64,000 nt of DNA from Planococcus sp. MB-3u-03 (GTDB lineage Bacteria > Bacillota > Bacilli > Bacillales_A > Planococcaceae), in assembly GCF_002833405.1 (NCBI RefSeq), contig NZ_CP025135.1, positions 725,501 to 789,500 of the forward strand, given 5' to 3'. Within the stretch, counting starts at the first letter, position 1; each line of letters starts with the position of its first letter. Shown here one piece after another: positions 35,597 through 44,767 of the stretch. Under the pieces are notes generated by a model. The model did no database searches. It was not told where the DNA came from and was given only the letters and a program-made list of their open reading frames with translations. Made by a program: the position numbers and the translations under genes.

Positions 35597-37282
35597 ATGA
35601 TTAAACGAAATAAAGCTTGGGCTTTGGCGGTCACGGCCAGTTTGGCTGCACTATTGGCAGCGTGCGGCGGGGATCAGGAAAGCGCGACGGACACAGAAAG
35701 TACTGCAGCACAAAGCGAATTGGACAGTGTCCAGGAATTGCGCTTGACGACAGGATCTGGGGTTCCGACCATGGATTCCGTGATGGCGGACGATGCGGTA
35801 TCGTTCACCATGTTGAACAATGCCGGTGAAGGCCTTTACCGGCTGGATCAGCAGAACGCGGCCATTCCAGCGATGGCATCCGGCGAGCCTGAAATCAGCG
35901 AAGACGGCCTGACCTATACATTCAAGCTGCGCGATGCGAAATGGTCTGACGGCTCGCCTGTGACGGCGCATGATTTTGTGTTCGCGTGGCAGCGGGCAGC
36001 GGACCCAGAAACAGGCTCTACTTACGGGCCATATATGATGGCGGGCACGATTAAGAATGCTGCGGCGATTGCACAAGGCGAACTGGATAAATCGGAACTC
36101 GGCATTACCGCGCAAGACGACCAAACGCTGGTCGTATCACTCGAACGCCCGATTCCTTATTTCCTGTCCTTGATGGCATTCGGTACGTTTTATCCACAGA
36201 AGGAAGCGTACGTCACTGAACACGGAGATCAATACGCTATGGATTCAGACAAGCTATTGTCGAACGGTCCGTTCGTATTAGCGAACTGGGATGCAACTGC
36301 AGCATCGTGGGAGCTGGAGAAAAACCCCGAATATTGGGATGCGGAAACGGTGAAATTGGATAAAGTCGAATTTAATATCGTCCCGGATCCAGGGACAGGG
36401 GTTAATTTATACGAAACAGGCGAAGCAGACCGTGCCGGCTTGGCTGGCGAGTTTGCTATGCAATACGCAGAAGATGAAGAAGTCGTGCGCGTACTCAAGC
36501 CGTCTGTCTATTATTTACAATTCAACCAAGAGCGCGAGGGCGAATCGACAGCGCTTGCGAACCCGAAATTGCGCAAAGCTTTGGCGCTGTCATTCAATAA
36601 ACAGGATTTGGCAGATATCGTTCTCGCAAACGGATCGATCCCGGCAGATTTCTTGGTCCCGACGGAATTCACATTTGATGCGAATAATGAAGATTTCCGC
36701 CAGGTCAACGGGGATATGATGGAATTCAATGCTGAGGAATCGAAAGCCTTATGGGCAGAAGGCTTAGAGGAAGAAGGGCTGACGGAAGTGAGCTTGGAGT
36801 ACTTAAGCGGCGATACGGAACTTTCGAAAAAAATCGATGCCTATATGAAAGACCAGATGGAAGGCAATCTGGAAGGCTTGACGCTCGAAATGAGCCAAGT
36901 GCCGTTCAACGTCCTGCTCGATAAAAACGAAGCGCAGGATTACGATATCCAAAGCACAGGCTGGGGCCCGGATTTCCAGGACCCGATTACATTCCTTGAT
37001 TTGTTTGCGACAGAATCACCTCAAAACACGATGGCGTATTCCAATGAACAAGTGGATGCGCTGCTGGAACAAGCGAACGGCGAACTTGCCTTGAAGCCGC
37101 AAGAGCGCTGGCAAGCCTTAGCCGAAGTGGAGAAAATCCTCGTCGAAGAAGATGCGGCCATTGCCAATATGTATCAGTTCGGCAGCATGGCGCTCCAAAA
37201 ACCGTATGTGCATGATGTCATCACGCATCCGTTCACGGGCGACTTCAGCTATAAATGGGCTTATATCTCAGGAAGAGAATAA
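35597..37282 (+). CDS. Oligopeptide ABC transporter substrate-binding lipoprotein (OppA type)
   Basis: This 561-residue SBP_bac_5 receptor has a signal peptide with lipobox LAAC (Cys about 23). Typical OppA segments are GEGLYRLDQQNAAIPAMA, WSDGSPVTAHDFVFAWQRAADP, NPEYWDAETVKLDKVEF and STGWGPDFQDPITFLDLF. It binds peptides and delivers them to an Opp permease. No permease genes are linked, so it is an orphan receptor. ATG 35597 follows TTAGGAGGATTCATC; an upstream ATG at 35543 has no role. It ends with a strong terminator. Confidence 0.93.
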   Translation: MIKRNKAWALAVTASLAALLAACGGDQESATDTESTAAQSELDSVQELRLTTGSGVPTMDSVMADDAVSFTMLNNAGEGLYRLDQQNAAIPAMASGEPEISEDGLTYTFKLRDAKWSDGSPVTAHDFVFAWQRAADPETGSTYGPYMMAGTIKNAAAIAQGELDKSELGITAQDDQTLVVSLERPIPYFLSLMAFGTFYPQKEAYVTEHGDQYAMDSDKLLSNGPFVLANWDATAASWELEKNPEYWDAETVKLDKVEFNIVPDPGTGVNLYETGEADRAGLAGEFAMQYAEDEEVVRVLKPSVYYLQFNQEREGESTALANPKLRKALALSFNKQDLADIVLANGSIPADFLVPTEFTFDANNEDFRQVNGDMMEFNAEESKALWAEGLEEEGLTEVSLEYLSGDTELSKKIDAYMKDQMEGNLEGLTLEMSQVPFNVLLDKNEAQDYDIQSTGWGPDFQDPITFLDLFATESPQNTMAYSNEQVDALLEQANGELALKPQERWQALAEVEKILVEEDAAIANMYQFGSMALQKPYVHDVITHPFTGDFSYKWAYISGRE

Positions 37283-37283
37283 T

Positions 37284-37322
37284 AAAAAAGGAGGATGGCA
37301 GCTGCCATCCTCCTTTTATTTT
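37284..37322. terminator. Bidirectional terminator between oppA-like and DUF2207 genes
   Basis: AAAAAGGAGGATGGCA gc TGCCATCCTCCTTTT followed by ATTTT. Confidence 0.88.
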
Positions 37323-37332
37323 AGGTATCATT

Positions 37333-39004
37333 TTAAAACGCGCCGGAGCCGCCGCCACCGCCGCCGACTCCGCCTCCAGTTCCGGCCATTCCGCCGCCGC
37401 TTGCGCTGGCGCTCGAACTCGCCGTGGTGCTGGCCGAAACGAATACGGCCGTCATAAGGATCGGGTTCATCGCGAAGCCAGAGACATCATTTGCCGGCTC
37501 AGCGGCTGTGAAGGCATTCGCTTTTCGCTCGGCCGTTTTCTGGTCGCTGCCGAGCAAGTACGCATAAGCGCGCTGCTTTTCGTCCATCGTCAGCCGCTCC
37601 CATTGCTCGCTCGGCAATTGTTCCATAGCGGTTTTCATGCTGCGCCATTCGTAGCGCACGCGATGGCCTTCACGCGTGATCGGCGAATAGCCGATCGCAA
37701 ATCCGAGAGCGAGCATCGCAAGCGCAATAGAGACGGCCATCCAAGGCAAGAGCCCGTAAATGCCTGAAACGATGGCTAGTCCGATGAAGACCGCGCTCAT
37801 GATGCCGACCGCCCAGCGCAGGCCGCTGTGTTTTTCGTAAAAGTCGTGCGCTAACACTTCGGCTCTCACTTCTTTATTCCATTCAGCAGTCGCTGCGTTG
37901 TAATCTTCGTGATTGCTTTCATTTTTCGTATAGATCTCAACTTGTTCCAGCGTGAACTCCTGGCCATCTCCGATCGTATCGAACAATAGCCCGATCAGCA
38001 CCGCCTCGTGTGGATGGTCAGTGTTTCGGTCGGCTAGTGCGAAATGGTCTTCCGAGATTTGGCGAATCTTGCCTTTTCTCATCAAATCAAAATCGCCGCT
38101 GACATGCCGTTTGCTGCTACATACGTGGGATTCGTAAAATGAAGCAGCGCGGGAATGCTCATCGAGTCTTCAGGTACGAAAAATTCATAAGGACCATTTT
38201 GGACATCCCGTTTACGTCTCGACGCTTTCAGCCAAGCAAATAGTACGAGCCCGATGAGGGCGCGCCAAGTATCGCGATGGCGGGAATTCCGGCCGATTTC
38301 GCGATTTGCTGGTTGCGGGCGAATGCTGCTGCCTCGTTTTCGAGTTCTTCGCGATCATCTGCGAGCTCATCGCGCACCGTGCCGTCTTGCGCCGTGACGC
38401 CAGGGAACAATTCGGATTCAAAAATTGCTCGGATATCCGCATTTTCTTCGGCTGGCACATTGCCTAAATCGAAAATAGCGGTGCCATCTTCTGTAATGCT
38501 TGCTGTATCAAACGCCTCGCCGTATCCGAGCGCTTCAGTTTCAGTTGCTGAAGCAGGCGGGATGACCGTAATCGTCATATCGCCGTATTCGCTTTCGTTG
38601 CTTGCATCAAAGAACGGCCAGTAAAACTCGGCGCCGTCTTCAAACTTTTCGACAGCCCCGACGATCCGGTAGTTCAGCTCGACTTGGATCGTATCGCCGT
38701 CATTGCCTGAGCGGTAGATTTTGTAGAGGCCGTTTTCGACTTCCACTTCCAGCTCCCGGCGGCTGTCACTCGCGGTAAATTCCTCGATCGACGTTCCTTC
38801 TTTTGGAATCAAGCTTCTCGTGATGCCATTAAACCCATCTTCGAATTCGTACGTGAATTGTTCCGTGACATCTGCCGTACCGTCTTCATTCAACTGGGCT
38901 TCGATTTGCACTTCCGTAATATCGAAATCAACTGCAAACGCCTGTACCGGGACGAGCAGCAGGAAAATGAACAAAACGAATGCCAAAAAATTTTTTTTCT
39001 TCAC
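37333..39004 (-). pseudogene. DUF2207 family membrane protein, frame-broken
   Basis: Signal peptide (KKKNFLAFVLFIFLLLVPVQA) and the extracytoplasmic DUF2207 domain (VDFDITEVQIEAQLNEDGTA) lie in the first frame. A membrane and linker part follows in a second frame (LIGLVLFAWLKASRRKRDVQ), and the C-terminal cytoplasmic part (MRKGKIRQISEDHFALADRN) with two more membrane helices and a Gly-rich tail ending GGGSGAF is in a third. The breaks lie near 38257-38267 and 38087; each needs one base. The Gly-rich tail and order are typical of DUF2207 proteins of about 550 residues. Function unknown. Confidence 0.85.
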
Positions 39005-39180
39005 GATTCATCACCTCTTAATATAGGAGTACGGTTGAGGGGAGAGAAGGTTTCATTTATGAACTGGCTTGAATAGTCGCCACGAGATTTTCGTAAGGGA
39101 GCTCTTCAAACTTTGAGGGCAGCGAGCTATATGAATGGAGCATATTATCCTTATTAATTAGAACAATTTGTAATATTTAT

Positions 39181-39210
39181 TTGACAGCGCTTTCATTACC
39201 AAATATACTA
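39181..39210 (+). promoter_or_regulatory. Sigma-A promoter with an overlapping CcpA (cre) site
   Basis: TTGACA (39181-39186), 17 bases, TATACT (39204-39209) is a near-consensus promoter. The reverse complement of 39181-39196, ATGAAAGCGCTGTCAA, fits the cre consensus WTGNAANCGNWNNCAW at every fixed position and covers the -35 box. CcpA binding here should repress when glucose is abundant. The rest of the 39005-39390 gap holds the leader described next. Confidence 0.85.
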
Positions 39211-39220
39211 GGTATAAGTT

Positions 39221-39296
39221 AATATCTTGTGAGGAGATTAGGAGACACATTATTTACTTTGGGGCGTGGACCAAAGATATTTAATGTGTCTTTTTT
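39221..39296 (+). promoter_or_regulatory. Attenuator-like leader with alternative pairings
   Basis: An intrinsic terminator, GACACATTA (39244-39252) with TAATGTGTC (39282-39290) then TTTTTT, contains an inner CTTTGG/CCAAAG stem. The transcript start region AATATCTT (39221-39228) is exactly complementary to AAGATATT (39274-39281), which overlaps the terminator's 3' side. The two foldings exclude each other, as in a riboswitch or protein-controlled attenuator. I match it to no known riboswitch class; no T-box sequence is present. Confidence 0.6.
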
Positions 39297-39390
39297 CGTC
39301 GCAAATAACAGTGCATGAAGGGGGACGGATAATTGGGAATGGGCTTTTAGGCGGTGCCACGGCTATCATTACATAAAAAAGGAGATTAGT

Positions 39391-41409
39391 ATGAAGAAGT
39401 TTAAAAAATCACTTGTATTTTTGATTGTTGCTTTATTATTAGTGTTCATTGGCAGCGCAGTTGCTGCGCAATTCAATAGCTCGAGCGGGGAAGTGGATGT
39501 CTCAAGGATTTATTTTGAAACTGAACGGGGTGAATTGTCTGGGCTGCTGTACAAGCCGGACGGAGCGGACAGTGAAGCAAGACCGACATTGGTCGCAACC
39601 CACGGATATTTGAACTCGGGGGAAATGCAGGATGCCCAGGCTATTGAGATGTCCAAGCGCGGCTATGTGGTATTGGCTCTCGATCAATACGACCACGGTC
39701 ACTCGACAGGCACAATGGAGAAGCCGGTCCCGTTTTTCTCGTTCTGGCCTCAAGCGATGTATGATGCCGTTCAATATATGTATGATCAGGATTACGTGTT
39801 GAAAGATGCGGAAGGCAACGGCATCATTGCCGTTTCGGGCCATTCGATGGGCGGGTTTTCATCTACGCACGCCGTCATGCTCGACGAAGTTGATTTCCAG
39901 GATTCAGGCATCCGCAAAATCCACAGCTCCTTGACGATGGGATCGGATTATCAATGGCTGAAAACTTTGGGCTACACGGATGAAGAAATCAATGCTTCCT
40001 ACGGCCCGCGCATGTCCGGGAAAATTGCGGGCGTCTACGATGAATTTTTCTTTGATGCAGAAGCGTCGGCTGCCGGACAGCCCGTCGTGAAAAAAGATTA
40101 TGTCAGCACAGCAGAAGGCTTGGGCTTCCTCGGCGGCTTGGAATCTGCGCAGGCGGGTGAGTTTTATGAAGTCGATGGTGCTCAGCGCATCATTTACCAG
40201 CCGAACGAAACACATCCGTGGAATCATTTCTCTCAGCAATCGACAGCACACGCCATCGATTTTTACGATGCTGCCTTTGCGGAATACGGAGATTTGGTGG
40301 CGATCGGCGACGACGGCCAAACGTGGATGTGGAAAGAATGGTTCTCGTTTGTAGCGTTGATCGGCTTTTTCTTATTGTTCATTCCGGTCATCAATTTGTT
40401 GACGAAATTGCCATTTTTCAACTGGGTCTACACCGAACGGCCGGCAGCCCTGTCAGCACCGAAAACACCAGGCGCCAAGCTTGCCGGCTATATTTTGCTG
40501 ATCGTCGGTGCGCTTTATCCAGCCTTGTTCTTTACAGCACTTTATAGCGGAGATGCTACAGGAATGACTTTGCTTCGCCAGATCAGCATGATTACGATCG
40601 GATTGGCGGCATTGATTTTCATCTTCAGCTTTGTGAAAAATGGCGACAAATCTATCAAAACAGGATCGGGCCTTATCCTCGGGATCGGCATTGTGCAGTA
40701 TATTTATTTGCGACAACAGGAACGCTTTTTTGCGACGACGGAATGGTTCGGCGCGGCGACGGTCAATCCGGTCGTCTTTTGGGCGATCAACGTGGCCATA
40801 GTAACTTTGATGATTTTGGTCGGCTACCATTTCGTGGCGAAAAAAGCGGAAGGCGCAAACTTTGCGAGTTACGGCTTGAAGGCGAATGCCAAAACGATTG
40901 TTGCCGCTTTAGCTACGGCGATTGTGGCTGTAGTGATCGGTTATGGCCTGCTGTACTTGGTCGACGCACTGTTCAAAGTCGACTTCCGCCTATGGACCTT
41001 GGCAGTGAAAACTTTTGAAGATCAGCATGTTTGGGCGCTTCTGCGTTATGCCCCGTTGTTCTTCATCTATTATTTCATTGTCGGGCTGTCCGTGAACGTT
41101 AATACGGCAAGCAGCATATATGATGGCTGGAAAGGCTACGGAATTTCCATCCTTCACTTTATCGGCGGATTGATTCTGTATCTTGCTTACCATTATGGGT
41201 TGCTGTTCCTGACAGGGACTGGCGGCTACCCTGCCGAATCCTTATCGTCGATCATTGTTATCGGGCTTGTTCCGATTTTGCTGGTGGCGGCCATTTACAA
41301 CCGCTATTTCTTCAGAAAAACCGGCAACGTCTATGTTGGGGCATTCTTGAATACCATCTTGATGACGCTCATTACTTTGGCGAACACGGTTCTTTATACG
41401 ATTCTTTAA
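39391..41409 (+). CDS. Membrane alpha/beta hydrolase with multi-helix C-terminal domain
   Basis: This 672-residue protein has an N-terminal membrane anchor (LVFLIVALLLVFIGSAVAA), then an extracytoplasmic alpha/beta-hydrolase domain (about residues 45-300). The hydrolase has VATHGYLNSGEMQD, DQYDHGHS, a nucleophile elbow in SGHSMGGF (Ser about 154) and a His in ETHPWNHFSQQS. About nine hydrophobic helices follow (residues about 325-670). I know of no established function; the architecture suggests a surface esterase/peptidase linked to a membrane domain. AAAAAAGGAGATTAGT precedes the ATG. Its promoter has a cre site and an attenuator-like leader, so expression is carbon-controlled. Confidence 0.8.
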   Translation: MKKFKKSLVFLIVALLLVFIGSAVAAQFNSSSGEVDVSRIYFETERGELSGLLYKPDGADSEARPTLVATHGYLNSGEMQDAQAIEMSKRGYVVLALDQYDHGHSTGTMEKPVPFFSFWPQAMYDAVQYMYDQDYVLKDAEGNGIIAVSGHSMGGFSSTHAVMLDEVDFQDSGIRKIHSSLTMGSDYQWLKTLGYTDEEINASYGPRMSGKIAGVYDEFFFDAEASAAGQPVVKKDYVSTAEGLGFLGGLESAQAGEFYEVDGAQRIIYQPNETHPWNHFSQQSTAHAIDFYDAAFAEYGDLVAIGDDGQTWMWKEWFSFVALIGFFLLFIPVINLLTKLPFFNWVYTERPAALSAPKTPGAKLAGYILLIVGALYPALFFTALYSGDATGMTLLRQISMITIGLAALIFIFSFVKNGDKSIKTGSGLILGIGIVQYIYLRQQERFFATTEWFGAATVNPVVFWAINVAIVTLMILVGYHFVAKKAEGANFASYGLKANAKTIVAALATAIVAVVIGYGLLYLVDALFKVDFRLWTLAVKTFEDQHVWALLRYAPLFFIYYFIVGLSVNVNTASSIYDGWKGYGISILHFIGGLILYLAYHYGLLFLTGTGGYPAESLSSIIVIGLVPILLVAAIYNRYFFRKTGNVYVGAFLNTILMTLITLANTVLYTIL

Positions 41410-41415
41410 ATAGCA

Positions 41416-41450
41416 GGGCAAGAGGTGAACTTCATCTCTTGTCTTTTTTC
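41416..41450 (+). terminator. Terminator of the membrane hydrolase gene
   Basis: CAAGAGGTGAA cttcatctcttg pairing (with one G-T) followed by TCTTTTTT. The interval 41451-41630 shows no credible gene. Confidence 0.75.
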
Positions 41451-41630
41451 TATCTGCTGAATTCCAGTAGATTCAAATGACAGAAAATGATCGTGAGCTT
41501 TTGGTTAGGTTGGGGTTTTTATCAACAATGCAGGCGATTCCGGTTTTCGAATACAGGGAAATGGATACAGCCGGTCAGTGCTGTGGCTCAACATCGCCTG
41601 CTCTAGCGGGATGTCCGCTGAGAGAACGAA

Positions 41631-41670
41631 AAAAAGCCTTGTTGCCCGCATATGGGCAACAAGGCTTTTT
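41631..41670. terminator. Terminator of ydbST
   Basis: AAAAAGCCTTGTTGCCC gcatat GGGCAACAAGGCTTTTT, a 17-bp symmetric stem overlapping the ydbT stop codon region. Confidence 0.85.
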
Positions 41671-43198
41671 AGTTGGAGGCATCCAGTTTCACTTCCCTGA
41701 TCCGACCGCGGTACCACAGGCGGAAAGTGCCGCTCAGAGCATCCGGCACATCTTCGAGATGGGAGGTGTGGATAGGCCGGGCGCGTGTGACCGTCTTGAG
41801 TGAAGACAGACCGAATGCGCGCTGGATGCGGTTTTGTTTGATTTCGACTTCGACAATCTTTTCGCGCTTGGTGACGAATAAAGTGGAAGTGAAGCCGCCG
41901 TCTTTCAACTGGATCAATTCATCGTTCAGTAAATAGCGGGTATGCAAAAAGTCCAAAATACGGGATGCAAATATGACTATCAGCAACAGGATGGAGGCGG
42001 TCCACCAAGTCTCAACGATGCCAAGGAAGTTCGGTTTGAAGTAAAACAGCGCGGCTGTGGCAAATAGCCATAACCAGCTCGGCTTGAGCATGCGTAACCA
42101 TAGCGCACGGCGCGGCAAACGCTGCATGTCTTCTTGGATTTGATAGCCAGGCAGCAGGTCGGCAACGAGTGCATAGGCTTTTTGTTTCGGCAAAAAAGGA
42201 TAAAGCGAGCTGATGTTCAAGTCTTCCGCGCCCATGGCCAGGCTGCCGGCGCTGATCAATTTCACTTCTGCAAGCCCAAGAACCCGCTTGGAGAAGGATT
42301 GTGTAATTTCCACGGCTTGCACGCGCTCTTTAGCGATCGAAAATGACGCTTCCGACACAACGCCTTTTTTGATGTAGACGCGCTCGCTATCCGAAGAAAT
42401 TTCGTATTTACCATATTTGATAAACGTATGGATAATGCCAAACGTGAACGAAGCCGCAATTATCATTGCTACAGCACTAGCTATGATCCAAGGTGAACCT
42501 AGCAGGCTGGCAGCGATGCCGTCCAATCGCTCTTCAAGAGAGATAAATTCGGACACATTATACTAAAGCGAAGCAATCAGCGGGATAAGCAACAAAAAAC
42601 TGAACGAGGTCATCGATGCTTTCAGTAAATCGCGCCGCGTTGGCTGAAAATGGATGACGCGCTGTTCCGGCTGTTTTCGCGGGGATGGCACATATTCAGT
42701 TTTGGAGCCATCTTCGGCGACAGTCGCCGTGTCCGGTTCCACTTCGAGCATTTCCTTATGTTCCTGGACTGCGGATTCCAAGCGCGCCGCTTCTTTTTTC
42801 GTCGCGACTTCGAAGTTCACGGTGGCATCTTCCCCGGCGATGCCGGTTTCAAAACGGATCGAGGTCAGCCCGAGCACACGGTGGAAAAAAGACGTGTGGC
42901 GGTTGATGTTCTGAACTTTGGAAAACGGGATCGACTGGTCGGTTTTGCTGAAAATGCCGCGCCTTAAATAAAAGCGTTGGTCGTCGAGTGCATAAGTGGA
43001 CGTAAGCCAATTCAAAATGGCGGACACGATAGACCATACGAAAAACAGCAAAAACGCATAGCGGCCGTAGACGAGGAGCGGTCCATCATTGTCGGCTTGA
43101 AGGACGAATAAAATCAAGATGATGAAGATGGAGTTGCGGATCAATTTGCCGACTTTAAACAGAACGAGTGCTGGATGATGGCGCCGATTGTCGGTCAT
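41669..43198 (-). pseudogene. ydbT: YdbT-like PH-domain membrane protein, interrupted by an in-frame TAG
   Basis: Two open segments in the same frame, 43198-42566 and 42562-41669, are separated only by TAG at 42563-42565 (SL-stop-YNVSEFISLEERLDG). Together they give about 509 residues, near the length of Bacillus YdbT, with several membrane helices and repeated bacterial PH (bPH2/DUF304) domains (TYALDDQRFYLRRGIF; EISSDSERVYIKKGVV; RYLLNDELIQLKDGG). The break is a codon change, not a frameshift. It overlaps ydbS by 4 bases (ATGA). In Bacillus ydbST protects against some antimicrobial peptides. Confidence 0.85.
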
Positions 43199-43689
43199 TG
43201 TTCCACTTCCTTGATTTTGGCGAACTGGGCGATGCGCTCACGCAGTTCGCCAGCCGTTTCTTTCGGCAGTGCCGGGATGGCATGGCTCGAGCCCATCGTT
43301 TCAACGGACAGGGAAGCGAGTTTGTATTTGCGCATCAACGGCCCCTGGGTCAGCGAAACGGCCTGGATTTTGGTCATCGGCACCAATTGCTCGGTGCGGC
43401 TCCAGATGCCGAATTGCAAATGCAAAAACTCTTCGTCTAAATCATAGCGCCAGCTTTTAAAGGTGAGCGGCGGGCTGAGGAACGACCACACCAAACCGAT
43501 GACGAAAAAGACGGTTAGCGCTACTAGCACCCAGAAAATCCAGCTGTACCATTCAAAGCGAAAATCTAAATAAAACAGCACTGCAAGGACGATAAACGCG
43601 ATGATGTTGGAAATCAGTTCTTCCATGCGCCAATATTTGACTGCATGAGGGGAGAGGGAATGCTGCAGAACGACAGATTGACCATTCAT
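43195..43689 (-). CDS. ydbS: YdbS-like PH-domain membrane protein
   Basis: This 164-residue protein has two membrane helices (ISNIIAFIVLAVLFYLDF, IFWVLVALTVFFVIGLVW) followed by a bacterial PH domain (SWRYDLDEEFLHLQFGIWSRTEQLVPMTKIQAV), the YdbS arrangement. It is the first gene of a ydbS-ydbT pair with a 4-base overlap. The promoter upstream matches sigma-W, so it belongs to an envelope-stress response, in agreement with the sigma-W control of ydbST in B. subtilis. The GGTGGTG RBS is modest. Confidence 0.88.
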   Translation of the reverse strand: MNGQSVVLQHSLSPHAVKYWRMEELISNIIAFIVLAVLFYLDFRFEWYSWIFWVLVALTVFFVIGLVWSFLSPPLTFKSWRYDLDEEFLHLQFGIWSRTEQLVPMTKIQAVSLTQGPLMRKYKLASLSVETMGSSHAIPALPKETAGELRERIAQFAKIKEVEQ

Positions 43690-43726
43690 ATAAAGTGCAC
43701 CACCATTTTCATAAGATAGTATTCTA

Positions 43727-43752
43727 TACGTATAAATGGCATTGAAGTTTCA
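43727..43752 (-). promoter_or_regulatory. Sigma-W (ECF) promoter of ydbST
   Basis: On the minus strand TGAAAC (43752-43747), exactly 16 bases, CGTA (43730-43727), then TAGA. This is the sigma-W consensus at the right place and spacing, 38 bases before the ydbS start codon. Confidence 0.88.
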
Positions 43753-43870
43753 CTGATATAGGCAAGTTGACCTTTTAAGGGATAATATGGTAAAGTTACG
43801 GCCGATTGAATGGATAATGAGGATCTTAAAAAAGCTTCATTTGAAAACAGCCGATTTAAGGAGGACCATC

Positions 43871-44683
43871 ATGCTTGCAGAAATGTACAAAAAAAGGGAA
43901 AAGCTTGCTTATGTCTTTTTGACGGTTACGTTGCTAGTAGCAGGCGGCTGGCTGATCTTTCAGACGCCCGATAGCAACCGGGAGTGGTGGGATCTGCTAT
44001 TCTTTTTGCTGCCATTCGGATTGAGCATCTCGATTATTGTCATCAGCCGCTCGCATTACCTTAAAGTAAAAGACATTGAAATACCGCATTCCGACAAGCA
44101 GCTGCTGGAGCTGAAAGAGCTGGTCATCAAAAAAGATGCCACCTTTGTTCCGAGGCTTTTATTGTTTGAAAAAAGTGGTGGATTTATCGGCAGTGTGGAG
44201 ATGGCTAATATTAAATGGTGGATGTATCCGATGCTGTTGAGGGACGCTTCACTTTTGACATGGTTTCCGATGACCTATCAATTTCTCGATGATGACGGCA
44301 AAATCCAATTGAGCTTCCGTAAAACAGGATGGTTTAAACAGTCCAAGCTCGAGATTTTCAGTGTGGAAAACAATATGCTCGGCACATACATACAAGAAGA
44401 ATTAAAGGCATTCGTCAATATCAAAGGCAAATTATACAATGAAAGACAAGAGCTCATTCTGCCGATTCAGGCATCGGGTTTTTCGGGCAGTTTCAGCTGG
44501 AATGACCAGCAGGAGCGGCGCTGGGCTTATTTCTATAACGGAATGTTCCCACACGAGTACACGCATCTTTTCAGGGACATGCAAAATGATATTGTGGAAT
44601 TATCCGAGGATATTGGTAAAGATGACAAAAACCGCTTGCTTGCGGTAATTGGCTATTTGTTTTTTACACGCATCAAATCGTGA
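43871..44683 (+). CDS. Membrane protein of unknown function
   Basis: This 270-residue protein has two N-terminal membrane helices (YVFLTVTLLVAGGWLIF and LLFFLLPFGLSISIIVI, about residues 12-60) followed by a soluble domain with no motif I can name. ATG 43871 is chosen because TAAGGAGGACCATC precedes it; the longer frame from 43787 has no RBS. It is divergent from ydbST and ends in a shared bidirectional terminator. Confidence 0.75.
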   Translation: MLAEMYKKREKLAYVFLTVTLLVAGGWLIFQTPDSNREWWDLLFFLLPFGLSISIIVISRSHYLKVKDIEIPHSDKQLLELKELVIKKDATFVPRLLLFEKSGGFIGSVEMANIKWWMYPMLLRDASLLTWFPMTYQFLDDDGKIQLSFRKTGWFKQSKLEIFSVENNMLGTYIQEELKAFVNIKGKLYNERQELILPIQASGFSGSFSWNDQQERRWAYFYNGMFPHEYTHLFRDMQNDIVELSEDIGKDDKNRLLAVIGYLFFTRIKS

Positions 44684-44720
44684 ATGAAGCAAAGCGATAT
44701 GGATGAAATTTCTGTAATTT

Positions 44721-44767
44721 AAAAAGCTATCCATGAACCCTTAAGCGTTCATGGATAGCTTTTTTCT
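44721..44767. terminator. Bidirectional terminator
   Basis: AAAAAGCTATCCATGAAC ccttaag cg GTTCATGGATAGCTTTTTT, shared by the membrane protein gene and the convergent DUF4097 gene. Confidence 0.88.

Noticed and set aside
39221..39296. T-box riboswitch
   Set aside because: No T-box AGGGTGGNACCGCG-type sequence or specifier loop is present, and the downstream gene is not an aminoacyl-tRNA or amino acid gene.
41477..41803. Open frame of 108 codons on the plus strand
   Set aside because: It has no RBS, crosses a bidirectional terminator and overlaps the ydbT C-terminus, so it is a chance frame.
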